The notes: generated by a model not told the origin, from the sequence alone. A stretch of 64,000 nt of DNA from Cryptomeria japonica (GCF_030272615.1 NC_081406.1:460188072-460252071), one strand, 5' to 3'; counted from the stretch's first letter, positions 14,174 through 26,479 are shown. A program made the numbers and translations.

Positions 14174-14858
14174 TTATAGCATCATAAAATTGCACCCTTG
14201 CAATTTTGATCACATTTTAGGCCCCTTACCTTTGTGATCTCATCTCCCACACTTGATTGGGATCTATCTATGCCTCCAAAATGAAATTGGGCCTTATTTC
14301 CACACTTTACAACTTGTTTAGACCCTATTTCAGGCCCTGAAAATGGGTATAACCATTGAGTGGCGCACCAATCCCCTTAGGATAGGGGCATGGTGCCCTT
14401 GTGCTTCCTCTTTGTGTGGCCCCAAAATGGTTCCATCTGACCCTTGGACATTAATTATCTTTTAGGAATTAAATCCCCCCCTATGTCGTCCTTTGGTGAA
14501 GGGATAATTAAACCTCGAAGGCAAGTGTAAAAGGGGATCTAGTCCTCTCATTTGCATAAGAGAAAATTGGGAAAACAAGCGTAAGGTTTCCATTATCATC
14601 ATCAAGCATTCAAGTGTTCAAGCATTCATCAAGTCTTCTTCTTCATGTGTCTTCTTCATTCATCCATTGGAGCAACATTACAACATTCATTTGCAAGCAT
14701 GTTTGTGTTAGGGTTTTTTTATGTTATATGCCATTTCATGCAACACTTGTGATTACATTCAAGAAGCAAAGCAACCATCATCAACAAATTGTAGATCTAC
14801 AAGGTATACATTTTCATTATTTGCATTTAAGAATTTGCAATTACTTTCTTTCAAGATC

Positions 14859-14863
14859 AATTC
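14859..14863. repeat. target site duplication of element A, left copy
   Basis: AATTC here and again at 27749-27753, immediately outside the LTR edges of A (TGTTAG at 14864, CCAACA ending at 27748). The match is perfect. Confidence 0.9.
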
Positions 14864-15033
14864 TGTTAGACAGTTCAAATAACCGGAATACAATTGAGAG
14901 GGGGGAGTAAATCAGTTGTCATAGATTACCAAAACATTTAGCAATTAAAACTTTAATACTAGAACCCAAAACATTAATACCAGAATGCTTAAGCCAAATA
15001 CTGGAATATCAGTTAAACCAATTAATCTTAAAT
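14864..15033 (-). repeat. element A 3' LTR, outer fragment
   Basis: TGTTAGACAGTTCAAATAAC onward aligns with the first part of the right LTR at 26538 (plus-strand reading), including the G-run followed by a TGAATC-like tail motif. It continues at 20858 after the nested insertion. Confidence 0.9.
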
Positions 15034-15740
15034 TGTTGGCAATTGACACTCTATTGGTTGGTTTCACTATGTTGTCATTGATGGCAACATGATTTGTGTT
15101 TCGACTTTATATGGTGTACCAGCAGGCACTTCACAGATTCTACACCAGCACCAACACGACATAGGATTTCTTTGGTCATCGGCAATGCATACCGACATGG
15201 TATAGTAAAGGTTATCAATATTGGAGGATGACACATCTTAGATATGTCATTGGAAATTTGTTTTAATATTTATACATTTATATTATCTGGCCGACATGTA
15301 ATCTGATATTGTATATATCTTTGTAAGCCGACATAAGGCATACATGTTGTATAGGGTATATAGGTCAGTTTGATAGATCATTTTGTGTGTGACTTAGAAT
15401 GGATATGAAAATGTAATATGATGTGAAATCATTCAGAGAGATTATGTATTTGAGGAATTTATTGTAAGGGTTATTCCGGTAAAGGGGTTTAGGGTTTCAA
15501 CTGGAATAGACAGAGCTTAAACTGAAACTAGATTCTGGCATAGAAGATGCTATCTTAGTAGTTCACACTTCTCTAGATTGTTGTCTAGAATTATATGTAG
15601 TCAGTAAGGCTCCTATTGTGATTGAGCAGTGTGCTCTAGGCTATAAGTCTTCCCACAAGTGTAGGCTCCTCGTATATTATAATATCTCTTCATATGGCCA
15701 GTGGATTGATATTGTGGGTCACAAATCCCACCATGGTTTT

Positions 15741-16201
15741 TGTTGGTGTAAATAATTATTCATCTTGGATATTATTACACCTTACTTAAGTTTACTTAGG
15801 AAATGCATTTCATAGTAGTTTGGGTATGAGACACTTGGGTGTTTGTGCCACATTAGGATAGTGGGTGTAGGATAATTTCCACCTTTTGTGGTCTTATCTT
15901 GTTGTTACATTCAACCTTCGGTGGGTGATCCACCTCATGTGGAATATTATATTGTTTCTCCTACCTACCCACACCTATTTCCTACCTACCTTTGTTTCTT
16001 ATTGAGCCACATGTCATGTTTGTGTGCTCACATATCCATATAGCCTTGCCTATATAAGCAGGCTCATATTCATTGTATATAAAGCTTGATGATCCAATTG
16101 ATCAGTATTTCCATCTTGATAGAATACAATTTATTTCTATCATCTATTTTGTCTCTCTATTGTATTTTTCATTGAGCCCTTGATCTTGGCAAAATCTCAC
16201 A
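15741..16201 (+). repeat. element X 5' LTR
   Basis: 461 bp, TGTTGG to CTCACA, aligned end to end with 20186-20646. It lacks the C-run tail motif found in the other copia LTRs of this window. Confidence 0.95.
16051..16057 (+). promoter_or_regulatory. element X LTR TATA box
   Basis: CCTATATAAGCAGG is a near-ideal plant TATA box; the same is found in the 3' LTR at 20496-20502. Transcription would start roughly 30 bp downstream. Confidence 0.65.
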
Positions 16202-16214
16202 TGGTATTAGAGCC
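16202..16214 (+). other. element X primer-binding site
   Basis: TGGTATTAGAGCC follows the 5' LTR directly. It matches the usual copia site complementary to initiator tRNA-Met (TGGTATCAGAGC) with one change. Confidence 0.85.
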
Positions 16215-17698
16215 TATAGGGCTTCATTGATTAGTCTTTTGGAGACATTGTGGAGGCTTCAATTTTTGGATTTGGGGATCTTCATTTTTTGGGGGCATCA
16301 TACAATGATTTGGACATCACGGTTGAGTCTAGGAGGCCGTTTCCATAAATTTTGACTATAAAGTCAACTATATTTGGTGAGAATTTTTTTTTGCCTATTT
16401 TGGCTATAGTCGTATGGATTTTGAAATTTAAAAAAAAAAAAAAAAAATTTCTACAAAATGTTTTTTTCATTTCTACAAGAAAAATCAGGAAATTTTTTTT
16501 AAAAAGGGTGTAAGAGATTTTTTGAAAAAAAAAAAATAAAATCTTTTGGGGGGTCTGTAGACCCCCCCCTCGTGATCTTCGTACCACAGGGTTTTTCTAC
16601 AACTTTGTGCCCCCACCATCTGTACTGCCACTGCCACCGTACCATTCATGCTCCTCCGACGACCGTATCTCCTCCCGGTCCCAACAGTCGCCACCGTACT
16701 TCTGGCTTCTGCTCTAGCCCCAATGACGAGTGGCTCCCCTATCACTGACCTCACCTTCCCCGTTGGCCGTTTGTTCCGGTGCCGCTGCTCCAACCCACCC
16801 CCGACACCACCTGCCGACAAACAACAGCCACCATCTGTCGGCCCCTCGACCCTGCCACCAACAGACCTTCCGCCGGCCCTCTGACGGCCGCCACCTTAGC
16901 AGTCAAGCCCCTTTTCCATGTGGACCCGACACACACCCTGCCATGTAAGCATACGGTCAACCTAGTCAATAGATTTGCCACATCATCATGTATGACCCAT
17001 TCAACGCTTGCCACGACATATTTTCTGTAGAGTACATGCATCAACATAGCCATGGAGGCAAAGTTTTTTTGATAGTAAGACAGGTGTCAAATTTAAGCCT
17101 GTCATTTGTTAACATTAGCATTATTTTGAAATTTTTTAACCCCCTCTCATTGAGCTTTTCAGTTTTGAAGTTCAACTTTGGAAGGCCATATCTTGCTCAT
17201 TTTTGCTCCTTTTTTGGTGCAATTTTTTTTGAAATGGGCTATAATTTTGTGCTCATCGTAGTGGTGGAAGAATTTTCTAATTTTGATGGATGGATTTTTC
17301 AGAAATTGCAGAACTTCATGGTTGTACCTGTCTAATCCCTGATTTTGCAACTTCAGAGGCTTCATTTGGGGTCATACAACCTCCTTTTCAGGTGCCATTT
17401 TTTTAAAGGTGCATATTTTTTTGTCTACTTTCATAATCTACCATTTGTTTGTAGTTATTTTGAGTAGAAATTGTACTTTCAGTATTTGGTCATTTTTGGC
17501 CTATTTGGTACTTGTATTTCGCTTGGATCTCAGTTTAGATCACTAGCAATACTTGTTGAGGTCTCTTAGATCTCATTTTGAGAAGTTGTAAATTGAAATC
17601 AGAAGTCCACTTTTCCATGTTTTGCACGTGGCCCATTGTATACACACTAAGTATAAAGTGCCAAATCACCATTTTTTTTTGGGGGGGGGGTTTCTTGA
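16215..17698 (+). other. element X leader with GC-rich island (about 16560-16960)
   Basis: A long leader. The first part is T-rich; about 16560-16960 then becomes rich in CCG, CCA and GCC triplets and CpG, sharply unlike the surroundings, and contains an open frame at 16648-16884 (78 codons, Pro/Thr-rich). No known domain. Either a family-specific leader or a captured fragment. After 17000 the sequence returns to AT-rich. Confidence 0.5.
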
Positions 17699-18486
17699 TT
17701 GAGTAAATTTGGGGGGGTTTCTTGTGTGATTGTGCCTCTCTCTATCTTGTGTTTTTTTCATTTTGGTGCTACGGGTTCTCCTAAATTTCCACTTTTAACT
17801 CCTCATAATTATGCATCGTGCAAGATTAAGGCATGGAGTAAACTAATGCAAAAAGGACTCATTCATTATGTAAATGGAACTATTACAACACCACCTGATC
17901 CTAATGCTCAAATTGAATGGCTTACTAAGAATTATATGACACTTGTAACTCTTAGAAAGTATGTATTAGATGACCTCATTTTTCACATTGATAAGTGTAC
18001 CACAATTAAAGAGGCTTGGGATATTTTTCAAAAATTATATGGTCAAGTTGATGAGATTAAGGGCTACAAGCTTGATAGTGAACTCACAACTTTGGATCCC
18101 AAGGATTTTGATACAATCCAAGATTATGTCACAAAAGCAAATGAGCTAAGAGCAAAGCAAAGGATTGTGGAATTGACAAAAAGGATGCTCAATTGGTTTA
18201 TAACTTGTTGGACAAGCTTCCTTTAGAGTATGCAGCCTTTGTATCTAGCTTTGACACCCATAGGTTAGCTCAAGGTTCCTCATACACTTCTCCCTCATTT
18301 GATTCATTCACGGAGATGTTGATACTTGAGAAATCTAAGTTGACTAAGATGGGGATTCTCAAATCTTCAAAGTCACAAGCTTTGCTGGCTAACAAAGGGA
18401 ATCAAAGCAATCAAGGAAAAGGCAAGAATCAAAAGCAACCTAAGTCAAAATCACATCAAGATGGAGCACATTCTTCCTTTCCATAA
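17699..18486 (+). pseudogene. element X gag (copia type)
   Basis: Encodes a copia capsid-like protein: the stretch FPLLTPHNYASCKIKAWSKL near the N-terminus and EAWDIFQKLYG in the middle fit the UBN2-type gag fold. The usual Trp after NYAS is Cys. The true start codon seems lost just before the first motif. A one-base loss in the A-run at about 18177-18181 moves the reading from frame 17699-18226 to frame 18193-18486 (KDAQLVYNLLDKLPLEYAAF follows). A TAA at 18484-18486 interrupts the new frame, which continues into the CCHC knuckle and protease. Confidence 0.8.
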
Positions 18487-19962
18487 CAAGGTGATTCACC
18501 ATTCTCACCTAAGAGGAAATCATATAAGGACAATCTTTTTTGTGGATATTGCAAGAAGTCAGGACATGATGAACATCATTGTTATAAGAAGGATATTGAT
18601 GAGTTGAAGAATCTTCTTGAGAAGAACAAAATCAACCTACCTTCCAGAATGTCTATGTCGGCTTCTTCTTCCAAGGATAAGGATAAAGGAAATGATCACT
18701 CTTTTGGGACAGATAAAGGAAAGGGACAATCTCTTTGTGCTACTACAGGTCATGATTCAGGGAGATGGTTTCTAGATTTAGGTTCTTCTCATCATATGGC
18801 ATCTTCACAGTCTATGTTTTCTACATTTGAGCCTTGCCACACGCCGCAAATTTTTATAGGCAATCATACATACATGGATGTGATTGGGAAAGAATCTATT
18901 ACCATTGGGTATAACTCCTTCTATGATGTGTTGTGTGTACCCCACTTGACAAACAATCTTATTTCAATCTATCAAATCACACATGGGGCAACTAGGAAAA
19001 CTGTGGAGTTCACACTTGATTCAGTTATTATTAGAGACTTGGAGAGTGGAGCCATCATTGTGACTGGGGTGATTGATCATGCATCTCGGTTGTACTCATT
19101 TTCACATTTTGGTCCTATTGATGAGGTTGATTCTTCCTATGTTGATGATTTAGATTTTGAGGAGAACATTGGGCACTTGAACTTGGGGATTCTCACATGT
19201 GACCCCATTCTTGAGCCTTTCCTTTCATCTCCTTCTATTCATATCACACCACCTATTGCACCCGATGATGCAGCTAGTGTGACAATTTTGCCTTCTTGTG
19301 ATTCAGTACAACAATATATTCCATGTCTTCCAGCTTCAATTGATTGGGATGCCTACTTGACAGACATTGAAGGTTTGTTTTTAGAGTCCTACATTTTAGA
19401 TTTGGGAGACATCATTGATGACATTCATCTTCTCTTTGATGAAGATGATCCTTCTTCGATTGTTGTGAGGGATCACTTTGACCCTCTTGTGCATTCTCTA
19501 CATGATCAATCTTTAGAGATTGACATGATTGTGGATACTTTTGTCCAGTAGCTGGAGGAGACATATGATTCTTTGGATATTGTTCTACATTCTTCTCCAC
19601 TAGATCTTGGAGTGCCTTTTTCAGGAGTGTGGTGTAGTTTACCACCTTTGGAGTGGGTAACTTTCAACATCGACATGGGGAAACTTGAGCAATTTTCAGA
19701 TATTCCTTTCGTCATGAGTATTTTTCATACATCTTCCTTTCATGATTGGGGAGACTTCATGGATACACCATTGGTTTTGTTTCTTCCTAAGGGGAGGAAT
19801 GTGGTTCGATGTTTGTGGAACATTTTCTTCATTAATCATCAAGCTTCTATCATTCGTGCATATTCCACATTGAGGGGGGGATTCCCAGTCTCTCTTCTTC
19901 TTCTCTCATATGGGGGGGACTTTTTCCTCACATGGGGTTTTGTCCTTCACATACTACTATGA
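18487..19962 (+). pseudogene. element X CCHC knuckle, protease and unknown acidic C-terminal ORF
   Basis: Same frame as the second gag segment. It has a zinc knuckle CGYCKKSGHDEHHC near 18540, then a copia aspartic protease (RWFLDLGSSHHM near 18767, CVPHLTNNLISI near 18940). The catalytic D-S/T-G reads DLG, probably by one C to T change, so it would be inactive. A weak pre-integrase trace (IGHLN) follows near 19168. Instead of integrase and RT the frame continues as about 260 codons rich in Asp, Ile, Leu and Ser, crossing only one stop (TAG 19549-19551) before ending at 19962. I recognise no domain in that part. Confidence 0.75.
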
Positions 19963-20176
19963 GAGTTCTTTGTATGTAGTTTTCATCTCTCTTTTGGGGG
20001 AGTGTTTTTTTCCCATCGGGTTTTCTCTCTTTCCTCGCTTTGTGAGAGATTTCATTGCATTGGTTTGCATGCATTTGCATTTGTACATGGGTACCTAACA
20101 TGGCCTAGTAGTCGGGAGCCATCTTGTATTGCTTAGTTTCATAGTAGACTTAAGTGCATTCCCCTAAGTTTCACTT

Positions 20177-20185
20177 AAGGGGGGG
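20177..20185 (+). other. element X polypurine tract
   Basis: AAGGGGGGG immediately before the 3' LTR start TGTTGG at 20186. Confidence 0.8.
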
Positions 20186-20646
20186 TGTTGGTGTAAAGAA
20201 TTATTTATCTTGGATATTATTACACCTTACTTAAGTTTAGTTAGGAAATTTATTTCATAGTAGTTTGGGTATGAGACACTTGGGTGTTTGTGCCACATTG
20301 GGATAGTGTGTGTAGGAGAATTTCCACCTTTTGTGGTCTTATCTTGTTGTTACATTCCACCTTTGGTTGGTGATCCACCTCATGTGGAATATTATATTGT
20401 TTCTCCTACCTACCCACATCTATTTCCTACCTATCCTTGTTTCTTATTCAGCCACATGTCTTGTTTGTGTGCTCACATATCCATATAGCCTTGCCTATAT
20501 AAGCAGGCTCATATTCATTGTATGTAATGCTTGATGATCCAGTTGATCAGTATTTTCATCTTGATAGAATACAATTTATTTCTATCATCTATTTTGTCTC
20601 TCTATTGTATTTTTCATTGAGCCCTTGATCTTGGCAAAATCTCACA
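20186..20646 (+). repeat. element X 3' LTR
   Basis: 461 bp, aligned with 15741-16201 without gaps, about 20 substitutions. Its TATA box is at 20496-20502. Confidence 0.95.
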
Positions 20647-20852
20647 GTTTTTCTTCTTTGAGGTTTTCCACGTATAAATCTATGTGTTATGATTCGCATT
20701 TATGTGTTTGGCTTATTGGTTTCTTTACTTCTTTCAATTTTGTTTATACTGGTATACCGGTTGGTGTATGAATGTTTTGTTAAGGCTAAAATCTACTATT
20801 CCGGTATAACATTGATTCAAGCCCCCCCTCTCAGTGTTATTGGTTTCCAACA

Positions 20853-22114
20853 TAAACAATAATCAGAGAATAAATACCATCCACATGACACCTAGATCTA
20901 TACATGGAAAACCCGGTAAAGGGAAAAACCATGGTGGGAAGCCTACCCACAGTCAAATTATACTTCTATAGTAAGTATGTGAATTACAATTTAGGGGCCT
21001 GCACTTGCAGAGCATTTGCAGGAATGCCAACAACCTAGAGTGCACTGCTCATCATAAAAGGAGTCTCACTGACTACATAGAAATCCAGACTACAATCTGG
21101 AATAATGAATAATCTACCATGATAGCATCTCCTATGCTTGAGTACAGTTACAGTTAAGCTCAATACTAGAGGACTAAATCCTCTTACATAAACCCAAGTT
21201 GATCTCCAATGATTCACCAAATCCTCTACCTAAATGATATTAAATTACTCAGACATATAATCTCCTAATCCCATTCTCATATGTGATCTACAATGAGACC
21301 TTACATCATATATATACAAACCCTCGACCATAAACAATTAGGTTGACCACTAGACAATAAACAAATTACATAATTACAAAACATGTCACCCTTAGACCAA
21401 ACAAATAATATCCAACACATAAGACATCCTGATAGATAATCTCCTAATCCCATTCCCATATGTGATCTACAATGAGATCTTACATCATATATATACAAAC
21501 CCTTGACCATAAACAATCAGGTCGGCCACCAAACAATAAACCAATTACATAATTACAAAACATGTCGGCCTTAGACCAAACAAATAATATCCAACACATA
21601 AGACATCCCGAAAACACATTGAGAGGTCCAATACACATGGTAGATTGCTGATCCATAACCTAGATCATCTGGGACCCAATATAGGTCCACACGCTAAAGA
21701 AATTATCTCCATCCACCAAGTCTCAAACATGATCACCATTAGCATCTTGAATCTATACTAGAAGCTGCACCAACACCACTTATGAATATCATAAAATATC
21801 TTCATTAAAAGCTCTGTCGGTGAAACCATCGTTGGAACAACAAATCAAGCTTCCAAGCAAACAAGATAGCATCCGATCACCAGACCAAAACCAACTAACT
21901 AAAATATGAACATGAGTATCATGAATAAACCAATTCCATAACCAAACCATACCGAAGCATACAGAATCATGTCGGATCCAAACCAACTAGAAACTACTCA
22001 ACCTATCGAGACCAAAAGAGTGTCGGTAAAGCATCCAAAACCAAAACAGCTAGTGTTGACATCAATGACAAAACATCAATGCAACACATAATCCATTCCT
22101 ACAAATTTCCAACA
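20853..22114 (-). repeat. element A 3' LTR, inner fragment
   Basis: Continues the LTR after the P insertion (TAAAC at 20853-20857 is the second target copy) and ends at CCAACA 22109-22114. It aligns with 26700-27748 except for an extra 179-bp tandem copy. Confidence 0.9.
21256..21613. repeat. 179-bp tandem duplication inside element A 3' LTR
   Basis: CTCCTAATCC at 21262 recurs at 21441, and the match runs through the ATATATACAAACCC and CAACACATAAGACATCC segments. The partner LTR at 26538-27748 has only one copy (near 27095-27270). The two copies already differ at several bases. Confidence 0.85.
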
Positions 22115-22530
22115 ATCTCACCCTTTGCAATTGATGGAAACACTAGATGTGAAAAACATCTAAGTACCAAGAAATGCCAAACAAGTTCCCCCTAGTGGAA
22201 GATAGCCAACAATCTCCCACATAAAGATATAGCAATGAAGTTATGAAACAAAGACCAAACTCCTATTGTGAATGATGTCTTCTAAATCTCTAAATTACAC
22301 ATATATCTCTCCCCCTAATATATACAACTCCTTAACTTTTTCTATTTCACATTAGTATTTCTCTCCCTTTGACATCAATGCCAAAAATCTGACAAAATAA
22401 TCAAAGAAAAAACATAAACCATTGAATCATAAAGATAATTACTCCCCCTGAGCAGCAACATCCCCACATCAGTGCAGAAATGAAAAATATCTTTGATAAT
22501 GCATACTGGACTGATGCAAAAAAGCATCGA

Positions 22531-25500
22531 TCAAGTCTCTACCAGAGGGGCATAAACTCCCAATCTATCTTTGAAGTACTCAAATGATTCCTTAGGCAAA
22601 GGTTTAGTGAAGATATCTACAATCTTCTCTTTAGTGTTTACATAAACCAGTCTAACTTCATTTGCTTCCACCTTTTCCTTTAAAAAGTTATACTCGATAG
22701 ATATGTGCTTCGTCTTAGAATGAAATAGCAGATTCTTTCATATATCAATAGTAGCAGAGTTATCATAGTAAATAACTACCAATTCATTACAATCCACCTT
22801 TATATGCTTCAACATTTTCTTCATCCATAGAACCTATGTACAGTTAGTAGCAGCAACAACATACTTAGCTTCAGCAGTAGATAAAGAAGTACATGACTGT
22901 TTCTTGCTAATCCATGAAACCAACTTCTTTCCAAGAAAGAAAGCTCCATCGGATGTACTTTTCCAGTCATCAACATCTCCAGCCCAATCAACATTGGTAT
23001 ATGCACCTAAGGCAAAGTCATCATCCTTAGGGTACCCCAAACCATATTCTGATGTACCTTGTAAGTATCTAAAAATCCTTTCCACCTCACTCTCATGATT
23101 TTCTCTAGGATCACTCTGAAATCTTGATATAATACAAATAACATTCATTATGTAAGGCCTAGTCTGAGTCAAATAAAGTAGACCTCCAATCATAGATTTT
23201 TATCTTGTAGGATTTACTGGTGTAGAAACATCTTTCCCTGTCAATTTCTCACTTGTAACCATAGGAGTACTTACCAGTTTAGAATCTCCCATACCAAATT
23301 TATTCAATAATTCCCTAACATACTTAGTTTGATAGATGAAAATACCTTTGTCAATCCGAGTAAGTTGCAAACCTAAGAAAAATTTCATTTCTCCAATCAT
23401 AGATATCTCAAATTCATTCTTCATATTGTTAGCAAATTCCTTACACAACTTATCTTCACCTCCAAAATAATCTCATCAACAAATAGTTCAATAATCAGTA
23501 TATCATCATTAGTGATATTATAATATAAATTACTGTCAGCATTACCTTTAGTAAAACCAAGCTTCAAAAGATATTTATCCAACCTTGCCAAGCTCTGAGT
23601 ACCTGTTTTAATCTAGTCTTACTCCTTACAACTTGACCATCCTCATTCAATTTATTTCTAAAACCCATTTAGTTCCAATAACATTCTTATTTTTAGGCCG
23701 AGGAACTAAAGTCCATGTGTTATTCTTCTAAATTTGATCTAATTCTTCTTTCATAGCTTTTGACCAATATTCATCTTTACATGCCTTAATTACTGATACA
23801 GGTTCAACTTGAGAAATTAAACATACCTCATTAGTTGCCAGTATTCTTCTTGTCATTACTCCATAGTTTTTATCCCCAATAATATGATCGTCTAAATGAT
23901 TCAATCTCACATACCTATGAGTATTCTGACTCTTTGTTCCTCTTCTCGGTTCTTGAGTTACTGTAGAATTTTCTGATACTGTCGGAGTAACTGGTTCAAC
24001 ACTCTACTCTGGTAAAGATGTTACTAATTTAGATATAATCATTTCCACCATCGGTTCCTTCTCATAAACTTTGATTTGACCTCTATTCATCTCATCCACA
24101 TTGACATTAGCACTCTCCATAATTCTCTTAAATCTTTTTTTATAACATCTATATGCCTTTCTTTCATTAGAATAACCAAGAAATATGCCTTCATCACATC
24201 TAGGATTAAATTTGCCTATGATATCATCTCTCCTAATATAACATTTACTACCAAATATTGTGAAATACTTAACTGTAGGTGTATTGCCAAACCATAATTC
24301 ATAAGGTGTCTTATTGGTTTCTCCTTTGATATGTACTTTGTTGAATGTATAAATCATTGTGCTCACAACTTCTCTCCATTAGATATGAGGTAGACTAGCT
24401 TCCATCATCATTGTCCTAGCTGCATCCAAGATAGTTTCGTTCTTTCTTCCCACAACTCCATTTTGCTGAGGTGTTTGGGGAGCAGAAAATTGTCTCCTTA
24501 TGCCATGCTTCTCAATAAAGTTATTAAACTCACCAGATGTGAATTCTCCACCATGATCTGACCTCAAACATTTAATCTTCAATCCTATCTTAGTTTCCAC
24601 TTTAGCCTTAAAGATTTTAAACTTTTTAAATGCCTCAGATTTCTCCCTTATAAAAGCAACCCACATCATTCTATAATAATCATCAATGATTAGCATGAAA
24701 TATCTATCACCTTGAAAATTTTTAACTCTAGCAAAGCCACACAAATCAGTATGAATGAGATCAAGAACATCATTAGATTTATCTTGTATACTCCTAAAAA
24801 AGGTTCTGACCTGTTTACCCATTTGACATTCTATACATACCAAATTATAGGGCTTCACAATCTTAGGTATATCTCTAACTGCCTTAGTAGAACTGATCTT
24901 CACAATGCAATAAAAATTCACATGACATAGCCTCTTATGCCATAGCCAACTTTCATCAATCTATGCAATCGAACATGTCTTCTCATCGGAATTCAAATGA
25001 AATATATTACCTTTTGTCTGTGTGCCTATTGCAATCTCCAAACTAGATATGTTAGTCATTTTTCATTTTCCATCCTTGAACTGTAATTGAAATCCTTTAT
25101 CCACCAATTTTCCTACACTCAGAATATTATGCCTTAAACCTTCAATTTAATAAAAATTATTAGTATTGTTCTTACCATCTAATGATATAGTTCCTTTTCC
25201 TTTGATCATACATGCTTTGTCATTTCCAAATCTAACCAGACCACCATCAAATTCTTGCAAAGATAGAAACTTCCCTTTATCTCCAATTATATGATGTGAA
25301 CAACCACTATCAATTACCCATTCATCCTTGTCTTCAATTTTAGCAGCAAGTGCCTTCTCTTCTAGTACATTCTCTTCCAGTGTCAAAACATCTTTCTTGA
25401 TAGCCAAGAACACCCGTTCCTTTCCATTGCTGAAACTACTAGCAAAATCTTTTGTCGGTTCATCATCAGAATCGGAAATGCCTTCCTCATCCACTATGTA

Positions 25501-26479
25501 GGATGATTTGTCTTTGTTTTTCTTGTACTTATACTTGTTCTGATATCCAGGGTTAGGCTTAAAAGATCTTCTAACTCTTTCTTTAAATCTTGAATTCCTT
25601 TTAGGACATCTAGATGCAAAATGACCTATCTTATTACATGCAAAACATTTAAAAGGTTTTTTCCTTCATACTTACTTCCTATCTATCCTTTAGGTACCCT
25701 TCTAGAAAATACGGCTTCAAGTTTGTCAAAATCTTCATCTTCTCTCTTCATATCATTTGATTCTTTTGCATACAAAGCTTTCCAATCTTGCTTGTCGGTT
25801 GATGATGTAGATGCATGAAAAGAAGGTTTAGACTTCATAGCTCCAGAAGGTCCAAATTCTTCAAGCTCAAAAGAAGATAATTTCCCAACCAAAGTATCTC
25901 TATTGACAGATGTATTAGCCATTGTCCTCAACTCATTAATTGCAGTAGCCTTCATCTTATAAGTCGGTGGTAGGGCTCTCAGAACTTTAGAAACAATTTC
26001 ATCTTCACTCAGAGTTCCACCACAACATTGAATTCCCATAACAATCTCATTTACCCTTTCCTTGAAAGCAGTAATCCTTTCATCTTCTTCCATCTTTAGG
26101 TTCTCATATCTCACCAAGTAACCATCAAGTTTTACAATTTTAACATAAGAGTCTCCAACGTATCCCATATAGCCCTTCCAGATGATTTGTTAGTTAATCC
26201 CATTATTTTTTGATCAAAAAGTCCACACAAGAGGGATTTTGTTGCTCTACAATCATTCTCAATCTCCTTATCCAAGTTTTCCGGAGGAGGATTTCCAGAT
26301 GCCATATTATGAGGTGTAACACCATTTGGCGTGATCTCCCAAATCTACTTACCAAGACATCTCAGATGAGTGTCCATCTGAATCTTCCATACTGTGTAAT
26401 TATTTCCATCAAGCCTAGGAATATCTCTCTGAAATATAGCTCTAGATGAACTGGATGAACTTGAACTGTTAGCCGCCAT
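22531..26479 (-). pseudogene. element A gag-pol (copia)
   Basis: The start ATG is at 26479 (MAANSSSSS), in the expected place after the primer-binding site. Gag reaches about 25560, with an intact knuckle CFACNKIGHFASRC near 25650-25610. Protease has an intact motif WVIDSGCSHH near 25320-25295. Integrase (about 24930-24004) keeps HTDLCG and LRSDHGGE, but the third catalytic residue, in the usual VERKN motif, is Gly (VVGRKNE). RT has lost an internal stretch of roughly 330 bp near 23615 (junction at ARLKQ-like sequence), its FVDD box reads FVDE, and a frame change follows. RNase H runs from 23193 to the final stop at 22531 and ends with the family signature RLGVYAPLVET. Many stops and frame changes. 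Confidence 0.85.

Larger units (their letters stand above)
15741..20646 (+). mobile_element. non-autonomous copia element X
   Basis: Both LTRs are 461 bp (15741-16201 and 20186-20646), start TGTTGG and end CTCACA, with perfect GTTTT duplications at 15736-15740 and 20647-20651. By eye I count about 20 substitutions and no indels between the LTRs (about 96% identity). The internal region is only about 4.0 kb: primer-binding site, GC-rich leader, gag, CCHC, protease, then an unrecognised acidic ORF. No integrase, RT or RNase H is present, so it would depend on enzymes from another element. Confidence 0.9.
15034..20852 (+). mobile_element. solo LTR P, split by element X
   Basis: Starts TGTTGG and ends CCAACA, flanked by TAAAT (15029-15033) and TAAAC (20853-20857), a target duplication with one mismatch. 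Without X the LTR is 15034-15740 plus 20652-20852, about 908 bp. There is no internal domain, so it is a solo LTR left by recombination between the two LTRs of a copia element. It belongs to the same family as solo LTR O (60596-61499, 904 bp): both begin with CAATTGACACTCT-like sequence and end near CTCTCAGTGTT. Confidence 0.85.

Noticed and set aside
16282-17053. Minus-strand ORFs of 100-111 codons opposite the GC island of X
   Set aside because: No motif; they are shadows of CpG-rich sequence and a poly-A run.
15034-20852. Reading P plus X as one autonomous element with 0.9-kb LTRs
   Set aside because: X has its own LTRs and GTTTT duplications; removing it leaves a single continuous LTR flanked by TAAAY.
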